Assembly: GCA_020912385.1 (NCBI GenBank)
Contig: CP087206.1
Coordinates: 2,356,001-2,420,000 of the forward strand
Direction of reading: 5' to 3'
Length of the DNA stretch: 64,000 bases
Origin: Neofusicoccum parvum
Lineage: Eukaryota > Ascomycota > Dothideomycetes > Botryosphaeriales > Botryosphaeriaceae
Of this stretch, positions 26,290 to 35,536 are shown in pieces; position 1 is the stretch's first letter; each line of letters starts with the position of its first letter. The notes under the pieces were generated by a model, which saw nothing but the letters and a program-made list of their open reading frames with translations, did not search any database and was not told the origin of the DNA. The translations under genes were made by a program, and so were the position numbers.

Positions 26290-26702
26290 TGTTGGTGGAT
26301 CGCGGTCCGTAGATTGCCTTTCCTGGACCGCGATCCACGCACCTACCTAATCTATCTACTTATGGATCTCGATCCATGACCCTACCATCATGTATCCCGT
26401 TCCCTGACAATCCCAAATATCCGTGAGGAGCGATAGTTCGCGATGTTCCTAGCGATCTTTGGAAGGGAAGTCGGTAGTAATAGAGGCTTGACGTGCTGTC
26501 TCTTTATTGGTCGAACGACGAAGCCGAAACCGCGTATTAGTATAGAGTCTTCCGAGTAGCTACTGTTGTCCACTATCATCCACACCTGATAGCAACTCTT
26601 ATCATCCTACCGATCCCATCCTGGCCGTCTCTTTTGCCCTGACCTCGAATGAGAGAGTGATACTGTCCGGCATGCAGCCGGAAGTCCACCGATAGAAGGA
26701 CA
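26290..26702. mobile_element. Probable solo LTR with 5-bp target duplication
   Basis: A 413-base segment beginning TGTTGG and ending AGGACA (TG...CA termini, with TGT/ACA inverted ends). It is flanked by ATTGA at 26285-26289 and again at 26703-26707, as expected for a retrotransposon integrase target duplication. There are no internal retrotransposon genes and no second copy in the window, so it would be a solo LTR left by recombination. The left duplication lies in a short ATTG repeat, which weakens the evidence. It could instead be an unrelated AT-richer segment. Confidence 0.45.
26295..26338. repeat. Perfect 14-bp inverted repeat
   Basis: Arms GTGGATCGCGGTCC at 26295-26308 and its exact reverse complement at 26325-26338 enclose a 16-base loop. 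A related imperfect palindrome (ATGGATCTCGATCCAT) follows about 25 bases later. It lies at the left end of the LTR-like element. Confidence 0.85.
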
Positions 26703-27269
26703 ATTGACTACCTATATCAGTACCTCCAGGTTCACCACCCCAGCACACTCAACCCACCATCCCCGTAAAGACGCCTTCAAAAAACTCGAAATTACCATTT
26801 ATCAAACACTAAGTCTCTATCCTCAAAGCCTCGCTATGTTCCACTCGGGGGTATCATCACCTGCTGCAACACAAGTACGCCCAACAAAAAAACACGAAGA
26901 ACCCAAACCCTCCATCCCAACCCCGGATCCGATGCTTCCCACTCCTCCGCTCTCACACTTTCCTCCGCACCTCCGCTCCATCCCACTTTTGCACCGCCTC
27001 CCGCTACGCACGCCGTCACCCGGCAGCCGGGCGCCTTGCATGCGCGCTTCTCTGCGGACGATCCCGCGCGGCCCCGACCTACCATCCGACCTTTCCACGC
27101 GGAGATAAGAGGAGCGCGAAGCTCGGCAGGGCTCGGCGGGCGGCCAGCCAAGCTAGGTGCCGGGCTGGAGTCCGGTTGGTGCCTCGGACGGTATTCTGGC
27201 AGCTCTCCCGCCAGACTCGTGGTTTCGGACGACCGACTCTGCTCCAGCGGTCGTCCAGCCGCCGGTCCA

Positions 27270-29027
27270 TCAGAGCCTCACCCGCTGGTACCGCTCCGTG
27301 ACCGGGACCCAGACGGCCCAGACGACGAGGGCGACGGTCATGAATGCCAGCACGGCGAGCAGCAGCTGCAGCGCGACGACGTCACCGTCCTGCATGGGCG
27401 CGAACGCGCCGCCGCTGACGAGCTGGCCGCTCCGGCGGTCCAGCGCCTTGCTGGTGCCCAGCACCTTCCCGCGCCCGTCCAGCGCCACCGCGCGCACGTA
27501 CGGCGCGTCGCCCGCGCCCGCCACCCACAGCTGCGTCTCGAAGCCCGTCTTCGCGACCTTGTCCCCTATATCCGTCCACCCGTCGCCCCCCTCTTTCACG
27601 TCCCGCTCCTCCCCGTCCCCCAGCTCCCGCTCCACCGCCGCCTCCTCCGCGCCCTGCAGCTGCCACGCCGCCACCTCCGTCGCGCCGTTCCAGCTCGCGA
27701 ACACGCGGCCGCGGCCCTTGCGCGCGATGTCCGGGTCGGTGCGCGGCGCGCCGACCCAGCGGCCCTTGTGCGCGCGGTAGCTCTTGACCCAGCCCCATCC
27801 AAAAAACGCCGACGCGCCGAAGTGCGCGTCGCACAGCACCGTGCCGTCGGGCGCGAACTCGGTGTACGCGGCGCTGTGGCCCCAGCCGACGAACGCGTTG
27901 CCGCTGGGCAGCAGCTGCACCGAGCCCTGGCTGTGCGCGAGGATGCGCGCCGGGCTGACGAGCGCCGCGAGCAGCGTGGCCGTCATGTTGGCCGTGTCGA
28001 GCTGGACGATGAGGCCGCGGGAATTGGCGGCCGTGGCGAGGTGGCGGTTGTTGTCGTAGGCGCCGTTGTCGAAGATGGTGAGGGTGTTGTTGGCGTGGTG
28101 TCGCACGTGGTGCTGCCAGGTGAAGTTGGTGGCCGCGCCGTCCGAGAGGTCGGTGAAGGAGGAGTGCCGCCCGCCGAGCTTCCAGAGGACGGTGCCGGTG
28201 GGCGAGATGCAGGTGACGGTGTGCATGTAGCGCGACGAGATGTAGTAGTTACCCGCAGCGTCCTTGTCGACGCTGTTGATGTGGAAGAAGTCCCAGGCGT
28301 CCGAGCGGCTGTTGCCGTGGCTCTTGAGCTCGTTGAAGGTCTCGTTGACCGCGTAGTGCGTCGACGCGCGCCATTCGAAGATCAGACGTCCCGTCTCGAT
28401 GTCGATTTCCTGGAAGAGCCCGTCATAGATCCAGCCGTCGGTGGGGCCGCCCACGGAGCTGAGGTCGGCGGGGATGATTTCGTAGATGGTCATCAATGCG
28501 GTTCCGTTTTCGGTGATCTCGAACTCGTGGAGATCACCCTCCAGTCCATTGGCAGGGTTAATTGTGTACTTTACCTCGTACGACGAGTCAAGCTTCGCAG
28601 GTTAGACACGGAATCGCAAGAACATTTTGAGAAATCTCACCATATAGTAGGATCCGCGTCCGTGGGTACCGTCGTCAGTTCCAGACCAGAAAGTAAGATA
28701 GTCCTCCCCCCTGTACTTCTGCGGTCTAAAGTCCATAGCTTCGCCATACTTCTTCTCCATGTACACGAGATTCCCCTCGTGGTCCAGGATCATTGGGCCG
28801 GGCGTGGAGACGGACCTCCCACGCGGTTCGAGGAAGACATAACCTTGGTCGCATTGGACGCTAGACTCCAGAACATTCACGCGCGGGGAGGCAAGGTCGA
28901 ACGAGGTGTACTCGCGCCACGGGTACGCGCCATACAGGCCTTGGTCGTACCAGAGCGGGTTGGACTGGCGTGACGGAGCGGCGGCAGCCAGAAGCGGCAG
29001 AAAGGCAAGGAACGTCTGGGGCCTCAT
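27270..29027 (-). CDS. Arylsulfotransferase (ASST)-family membrane protein
   Basis: Two exons, 28641-29027 and 27270-28592, 569 residues. The N-terminus is a signal peptide (MRPQTFLAFLPLLAAAAPSR). The body matches the ASST-like beta-propeller family common in filamentous fungi, with landmarks DGTHGRGSYYM (at the intron), WDFFHINSVDKD, YISSRYMHTV, LWKLGGRHSSF, FTWQHHVRHH and FDNGAYDN. His residues in the HINSVD and WQHHVR motifs correspond to the conserved active-site region. A C-terminal transmembrane helix (LQLLLAVLAFMTVALVVWAVWV) with a short basic tail suggests type I membrane anchoring with a lumenal or extracellular propeller. Bacterial relatives transfer sulfate between phenols; the substrate of the fungal proteins is unknown. 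The central part has runs of Arg/Glu/Gly from very high GC. Confidence 0.88.
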
Positions 29028-30879
29028 GGTGAGGCAGGATGGGCGGGCAGCATCGCAGGAAAACAGGCGCGGGGCAGGGCTGGGGCAAGGGCAGGTCTTG
29101 TACAGTCGCAGGTCTGGTCGGGAAGGCTACGCGCGTGCTCGATATCGATAGCGTATGGAAGGGCCAAGTGGAGCGCAAGTGGTGACGACGCCGATGTGGG
29201 CCAAAGGGGGCGCATCAGGTCCCGGGCCATGATCGGTCCTTTGTCCACTGGGCGTGTCGACGGCTGGCTCTGCTCTCTGCCTGTCACATTGCGAGCGGGC
29301 GGGCTGCACGCCTTGGCGGAGCGCTGAGCATGTCGGCCGTTCGTGGCGCCGACCATGCTGCTGCGGCGAAGCAGGCCCAGGGTCTGCCGGGCTTCCTCTC
29401 CCGGAAGGTTTTGCGGGACGTTGAGCATTGGCGGCTTGAGGGCGGAGAATGCCTGCAAATGAGGACGTGCTGTGCTCGTTGCAGGATTGTGAGGGGTGCG
29501 GCATCAGCATTTGGGGACATCTTCGGCGATGGCGGCGGGCCTGACCAGGACGTCGCATCCCCGTGCTTAACCCCGATGCCAGGGCCCGACAGGCGTTCGG
29601 CCGGTGTCGCGGGGCCTGCGGTGGCCCAGTGAGGCTCCTGGTCGCGTGCACCCGAGACGGCTCGCGCGTGGGCGCAATCCCGGCTGCAGCACGCGGCAGA
29701 GAGCCGAGCGGTGGCGCAGACGGCGGGTATGGCCCGGGAGAACGCCATGGGTGCGGCGCGTTGCGGCACAGCGCTCGATAACACGCGGTTGGGATGGAGG
29801 TGTGGTGAGGGTAACGCCGTGGTTGCGCGGCCGAGCCGACGTCAGCAGCACCTCCCGTTTTTAGCGGCTGCTCCTGCGATACAGTACACGCGGCGCCCGC
29901 TGTCCTCCAGCTAGACATCGGGACGAACTCCTGCTCCCTCAATCTCGCCGCCGACTTTGCTCAGGAGTCTCTTCAGGAGACCGCCGGGCGTCAATGCTGT
30001 GGGGCGGGTCTCCCGCTGCCCACTGATGTGTAACGTGGATCTGCTCAGCAACAATGCGACCATTGGAACCCGCTGAGCTCTCGTGTGACGGCCGGCTTGG
30101 TGGCAGGCCGAGCAAAGGACGCTGCCAAAATCCCCCGTGCAAGAACCGCTGATGTGGGATGATCGGCTCGTTTTTTCTTGTCCGTTCCACTGTCCGCGCG
30201 TTCTGCCGTCTGGTGTCTTGGCATTTAATTCCAGGAAACAGGAGGTGCTCCCCTCAATCATCCCCAGTCCAACTCCTTGTGCTCCTGCGATTGCTGTCTT
30301 CCAAGAAACGAAAATCGGAGTTGCATTGAGGTCTGAATAGAGTCCAGAGATGTCTCGTAATGGCAGCTACCAAGGTATCCCTTCGATGGACCGGAGACGA
30401 AGCGATCTCCAAAGGCACAGACCGATCGCAGACGATCGGTCGGCTGAAAATCCCATGCACCGCTTCTTGCAATTTGCAGTAATGCAGAAATATCAAATGT
30501 ATCATCGTCGATGTTGGAGGCTGCATCTGGAAGCAGTCAGCTTGATAAGACCTGTATTTGGCACCCTGGACGATTGCTTCGTTTTCCCCCGTGTACGTGT
30601 ATAGGTCCTCGGAAGCGGGCTTCTATCCGGATTAGCGTTGCCGTGACCAGCATGATTGAGACAGACAAGCTTGCCGCCAAACCTTCATCGATGCCACAAC
30701 CTTTCTCCTAAACCATCGGCAATTCAAAACTGAGTTCATGCATCCAAAAAGGCAGGTCCCTTAGATCGTCGTGCTTGATGTCACATGGGGATTTTCGTCG
30801 GTGCCCGTTTCCGATCTCTCGCGTGCGTCCCAATGTTGATAACTATATTTGCAACACGCGAACTCGATTCTCATCAATC
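29028..30879. other. Intergenic upstream of the arylsulfotransferase gene
   Basis: 1.85 kb. The first ~900 bases are GC-rich with overlapping shadow frames on both strands; the remainder is of mixed composition. I see no gene. Confidence 0.5.
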
Positions 30880-30987
30880 GCAGCTTTAGCTCACTTGGGA
30901 GAGCGCCAGACTGAAGTCAACTTCAGCCAAAAGCTAGCCACTCTGTGCGGTATCTGGAGGTACTGTGTTCGATCCACAGAAGCTGCA
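30880..30987 (+). tRNA. tRNA-Phe (GAA) with a 35-nt intron
   Basis: The acceptor stem GCAGCTT (30880-30886) pairs with AAGCTGC (30980-30986), with discriminator A at 30987. The D arm (AGCTCACTTGGGAGAGC), the anticodon stem CCAGA/TCTGG and the T arm CTGTG-TTCGATC-CACAG are all intact. The anticodon GAA is at 30913-30915. An intron at 30917-30951 follows the base 3' to the anticodon, the canonical eukaryotic position. It contains ACTTCAG, which can pair with the anticodon loop CTGAAGT, as in typical pre-tRNA-Phe. The acceptor stem differs from the GCGGGTT-type stem of most eukaryotic tRNA-Phe, but all seven pairs are Watson-Crick. Confidence 0.93.
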
Positions 30988-31693
30988 AGAACTTCGAATT
31001 CTTATCGGTCTCAGACCGATTAAGCCTCATCTTTTTGTTTTGATCTGTCCTAGGGCTTATCGTCTTTTGGAAATAATATGAGGGCAAGCATTCTGTAAAG
31101 ACCACTTCTATCTTATCCTGTACTGTGCGTTAGTTGCTTGAATGAAGTTGGGCCGTATTTGTGATACCCAAGCTCGATCTGGAGAGATTCGAGAACTTGC
31201 TTTTAGCTCAGGCTCTTCGTGTCCAATAGCTCAAGGGCCACTGGGCCCAAGTTCTTGTGCACCGCCTCATAAGCCTATGCACGTTGATCCGCCGACTCAT
31301 GGGCGCTTTCTCTCAGCCTTGTCTCATCTTGCGGGAGGTCAGCAGCTGGGCCGCTCCTATACAACATCTGCAGTGTTGCTCGTCTAAGAGATCTCAGTGA
31401 TCATCTCTAGGCGGTGAAGTGCCTTTTTCAATCCTGTTGGATTACGGCCACTACGCAGGGCGTAGCTGGCGAATGCTATATTTGGAGAAAATAATCGAAG
31501 AGGGTGCAGGCAAAAAGCTGCCTTGCAGAAGAAATTGCTAAAGACGGGGGAGGCAGGCAACAGTAGAATGTTATCGGCCGCGAACCCTAATCCAGCACCT
31601 TCTATGAGGGGAGCCCTTATTATCTTCATATGGAGGGAGATACTGCATTTTATGATCAGTGTAGAATTGATTTGCTATATACAGGAGATAATC
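30988..31693. other. Intergenic between tRNA-Phe and DUF6594 pseudogene
   Basis: 706 bases, AT-richer than the housekeeping parts of the window. No gene or clear repeat was recognised. A T-rich tract around 31031-31038, just after the tRNA, could serve as the RNA polymerase III stop. Confidence 0.45.
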
Positions 31694-32695
31694 TTATCCC
31701 TGTGAAACACTGTTACAATTGGTTGAACCCCCAATATCTCCAGAGACGAACACGACAAGTACCGCTGCGTACGCTGCCGTAGCTGCAAAAACCTCAACCC
31801 GCTTAGCATTCGTCAAGAGCGCAACGCTTGATGCAAAGAGGACAGTAAAGCCAGCAATGATTCCGAGCCTTGCCCCAGGTTTCGTTATGAAATATAGAGT
31901 TGCGATAGCACCAATGAGCAACACTGCTGCAACAATAGTGCTGATTATTGCAACGGTCCGGACAATGACGTGGTCCGAGTAATACGCGAACCCGGCAATC
32001 GAGGGTTTTGATTTTCGAAAACGCCCCCAGTTGTTGCGAAGGATGTTTGACAGCATATCTTTATCGGCGGGAGCCCTGAGTGCAACGAGATCGTCTTTGT
32101 CTTCGTACGTATTCTCATCTCTACCCTCCATAATAGGGACATCCTCTCCATTCTCTCCACGGCCCTCTCCGGCTGTCCACGAGCGGAGTGCCGAAAGCAT
32201 TCTCGTATCTGGTCTTCCCAGTGCAGCAACCTGTGACTGGAATAACAAAGCTTCATCTGTTACTCAAATCAATCAAAGCTCCGGAACGAGTGGCAGGAGT
32301 GTCATACGATATTCTCTTAGTTTCCTTTGAATTTCGAACTGAAGCTGCTTGACCTTCTTTTCTGGGCGGCCCTGTGTCTTCGACTCGTTCTCGAACAATT
32401 CCTAACATATTTGGGACATCTTCTGGCTTTCGTCCTTGCACATTTCTCGGTCGTAATTTTCAAGATCTTCCTCCAATGCATTCAACTGGGACTGAATGAA
32501 AAGAAGGTTTCGTGCGCTGAGCTGACCGAATTTGCGGTAGATGAATCCTTCGCTGTCCAAGTCACGTGCAATCCAAGCCGCGTGCGCAGGATAACCCTCT
32601 GTAAGTATTCCGCTTTCTCCATTGTCGGATACTCTAGTATGCAAAGGACGTGGCATCTCGTTGAAATTGGCAAGGGAAAAAGTGCAAAGAATCAT
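31694..32695 (-). pseudogene. DUF6594 membrane protein interrupted by an in-frame TAG
   Basis: A fungal DUF6594 protein. Exon 1 is 32308-32695 (or from the ATG at 32656) and exon 2 is 31694-32256, joined by a 51-nt intron that restores EYHEALLFQSQVAALGRP. The N-terminal hallmark is GYPAHAAWIA...IYRKFGQLSARNLL; the C-terminal half has DLVALR and three predicted membrane helices, ending near FAATAAYAAVLVVFV. One TAG at 32402-32404 (codon 98) interrupts exon 1. The same frame continues beyond it with family-like sequence (ELFENESKTQGRPEKKVKQL). No frame-preserving GT-AG intron was found that removes the TAG. The change CAG to TAG is the type made by RIP or simple deamination. The copy may be dead, polymorphic, read through, or a sequencing error. 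Family function is unknown. Confidence 0.7.
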
Positions 32696-33102
32696 GAACG
32701 CAGACAGAGGCTGTGAAGGTCGTGCGCTCTAGGTAGCTTCTGGCGGTGCGGCATTTTACAAGCAGAGCCTTACACGTCTGCCTTGTTGACGTGTGACAGG
32801 TGCGGGGTTGCGTTGGCAGGCTCACCGGTAAAAGCTGATATAGCGAATCGTAAGTACAGCCACAAGAAAAATTCCAACGCCAACGTTACACGGGCAAGGC
32901 GCAGCATTATCATCCTTAAATGTTCACCGGAGAACGAGCACGGGCCTGCTTAAGACCACAACGACCCGCTACTCAGTCGCTCTTTCCACCATAACAGCAA
33001 CTTGTACTCATATCCGGTACGGCCCTCTGCGAGTGCACCTCCTGCATCTCTGACATCCCCCACAATAGTAACTCCCCCAACAATAACCTGTAGATTTGTT
33101 CT
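32696..33102. other. Shared divergent promoter region
   Basis: 407 bases between the DUF6594 gene (minus) and the tandem-retropepsin gene (plus), which start head to head. Apart from the palindromic site listed separately, I see no other structured element and no coding frame. Confidence 0.5.
32773..32795. promoter_or_regulatory. ACACGTC-N9-GACGTGT inverted repeat
   Basis: Two perfect 7-base half-sites with ACGT cores, 9 bases apart, inside the divergent promoter. The layout is that of a dimeric transcription-factor site (for example bZIP-like ACGT cores). No factor can be assigned. Confidence 0.4.
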
Positions 33103-34615
33103 ATGCCAGCAACTACCACCTTGGACGCAATGGATGCCGAAGTACGAATAAGAGATAGAAACGGATCGCCCGCCACGTCCCACAACTTGGGTGGTCATCT
33201 ACATGATCAATTTGAAGGTGAGTCTGACTTGCCCCATAAGGCTACCTTTTGTTTAGCCTTGCATTTGAGGTTCAGGTCATTGTGCACGTAAGGTCTATCA
33301 ATATAACTAAAGCGTGCTAATACAAGTGCTACCTACAGGGCTAATAGAAGAATACCGACGACTTGAATTGGAACTCTTGACCTGGCTGATCTGTGATTTT
33401 CCTTTCAGGGCCTGGCTGCCCGAGGATGATTCTTCCAGGGACCGGTTGATCGATAACCTCCTTTTGGATGAAGTGGATTCAATGTGTCCAGGCTGCTTTC
33501 ATAAGTTCGGTTGTCATAAGAGCATTATGCCACATTGGTTAGAAGGCGACTGTTTAACTGTGGAAGACGCCTTCTCGTTCACAGAAAACCCGATGAGCCC
33601 TTATACAACTTGGCTCTCGAAGGAAGAAAAATCAGTGCTTGATTGGGCTAACAGTCTTAAAAAATCAGAGGAAGAAAAGTGGAATGTAGCCAGGTTCATT
33701 CTGTCCCAAAAAGGAAAAGAAATACCTGGCCCACATACTTCGCCCATAAACTTGGGGAGTCATCTGCCGGTTCATGCTTCAGGGAACCAATGTCAGGTAC
33801 GGGAAGTGTCCGGATTCGTGAAACGCCGACAGGTTTCTGCCTTCCCAGATTCAGGCTCCAGTCTCAACATCATCTCGAAGGATCTCATATCAGAACTGGG
33901 CTCGAAGATCAACAAGTCCGGAAGGCAGCCCCTCCGGCTGCTTCAAGGCAAGGTCTGGTCCCTGGGTACAGTCAACCTGCCTTTCCGGTTCAAGGACGAA
34001 AGTACCTGCCATCATCTGAACTTTCATGTCATGGAAGAATGCGTTCACAGCTGCGTGTTGGGAAGCAAGTTCTTGAAGAGCACCAGTACCCTTACAAAAT
34101 ATCTCGCGATGCGGGTTACCAGTCGGATGGTCGATATTGCTTCGTTCTTCGGGAACAGAGTCTGCCTACTGGGATCATCCCAAGAACGCCTGTTGGGTTC
34201 CGTCAACGGACAGGCTGTTGGTGCGCTTGCAGACACTGGAGCATACGTCAATGTGATCTCCAGGTCAAGTGCGCAACAGCTTGGGTTGGAAATCAAGGAC
34301 GGGAAGGACTACAGAACAGAGTTACAGTTCATGGATGGTTCTGTCACCTCCACTTCGGGTATGGCCCTTGATGTGGAGTGGAAGTTTGGCACAACTGGGG
34401 AAAGTCCGCCACATCGTCTCAACTTCCACGTCCTGGAAGATCTTCCTTGCGATCTCATTCTCTGTGAGGACTTCTTGTTCGAGAACGATGTATTCTCTGT
34501 CTACGAGGATTTGTTCTACTATGGTGTCCCCGAAAGCAATCTTTTGGTGGGCATTGCTTTCTGTCGAACGGCGCGAGAAAGAATACACCGCTGGTTTTCT
34601 CATTGTTGCTACTGA
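33103..34615 (+). CDS. Protein with two tandem retropepsin-like domains
   Basis: Model: exon 1 at 33103-33217 and exon 2 at 33339-34615, 463 residues (467 if a 12-nt micro-exon GTCATTGTGCAC inside the intron is used). The N-terminal third has a Cys/His cluster (CPGCFHKFGCHKS) and acidic residues. Two aspartic-protease half-domains follow, about 128 residues apart. The first has FPDSGSSLNIIS with catalytic-type Asp at about residue 209 and a later CVLGSKFL. The second has ALADTGAYVNVIS with Asp at about residue 337 and a later LILCEDFL. D-S/T-G-A/S followed by an hydrophobic-hydrophobic-Gly motif is the retropepsin signature; in domain 2 the Gly is Cys. There is no reverse transcriptase, RNase H, integrase or LTR beside it, so this looks like a cellular or domesticated protease-like gene rather than a live element. 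Substrate unknown. Confidence 0.8.
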
Positions 34616-35536
34616 GGCCTGCTATATACGTGTAATAATCGGATTTACGGAAATACGCATAACTGGGGCAAATGACTTGTGCTGGGGTAGGTGTATGGTG
34701 TAGTAACTAGGCAAGTAGTAAAACGCGTGTGGAACAAGGAGGTAAAAACACGTGATTGCGGGCCAATGTGGTTGACACTTTCATTGGCTTCCTCGTGGAA
34801 GTCTCAGAAGAATCGCAAACTATTAAGAATCGGCGCAACGCAAAAACCTCTCAAGAAATCAAAAAGGCCTTGCAACGCCTAAGACAGAACACCGCAGAGC
34901 AAGTTGATGAGAATCCTCAAGTTCAGACTCAACCACAAGCACAAGCGGGTGGATCTCAGGGCGAACCTGGAATTTCCTCCAATGCCAACGACCAGGGAGT
35001 CCAGGGACAAACACCAGATTCAAATACAACGCAAAATGTGCCTTGTCAAAAACGTCATCGAATTTTCCTTCTCTTCCGCAGATTCCGAAGGGCTTAGTTC
35101 TCGAGAAATGCTTCGTTTTCCTAAGCGTGTGCAGTTCGAAATCTCGTTTTTCTTCTTTTTCTTTTTTCAACCGGATCATGGTGTAACGTTTTTTTTTTTA
35201 CTTAACGAGAAGCCAATATTACTTCAAGAAACAATTTTACTGAAGTAGCAATATCTTTCTTTTGGCTATACGTAGAAATCCTTGAAAACACATCAAAGAT
35301 GATCATAATCTGTTTCATCATACTGCTCTCACGTCTAGGACTCACACCGTAGAATGGTTAAAGACCCACTGAAAAGGTTTAAATACAGCAGCAAACTCGT
35401 TCATGTGTTCCATCGTCTGATTTTGCTTGATTGAAGCGAGCAAGAAACGCGCATCTCTCACTTTCCTTCCCTCCTTGCCCCCTCAACACCAACCTTAGCA
35501 CTGCCCCTATTTCTTTTCCCAGCCCATACCTCCCAA
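34616..35536. other. AT-rich intergenic with a Gln-rich open frame
   Basis: Holds the 3' flanks of the tandem-retropepsin gene and of the Spo22 gene. The plus frame at 34756-35097 is open for 113 codons with hydrophilic, Gln/Asn-rich content, but it has no ATG and follows a TGA directly. It could only be a spliced exon. Several T and A runs occur between 35145 and 35210. Confidence 0.4.

Larger units (their letters stand above)
24127..27269. other. Intergenic with a probable solo LTR
   Basis: 3.1 kb lying upstream of the membrane-protein gene and downstream of the arylsulfotransferase gene. The left part (to about 25,700) is GC-rich with shadow frames on both strands and a hexamer minisatellite at 24815-24862. 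The right part is more AT-rich and holds the 413-base LTR-like element described separately. No gene was recognised. Confidence 0.5.

Noticed and set aside
27036..28973. 645-codon plus-strand open frame
   Set aside because: Antisense to the arylsulfotransferase-family gene, whose domains, signal peptide and intron are clear on the minus strand.
32402..32441. A 40-nt GTGCAAGG...TTAG intron that would remove the DUF6594 TAG
   Set aside because: Its length is not a multiple of three and its phase does not match, so the family-like downstream frame would be lost.
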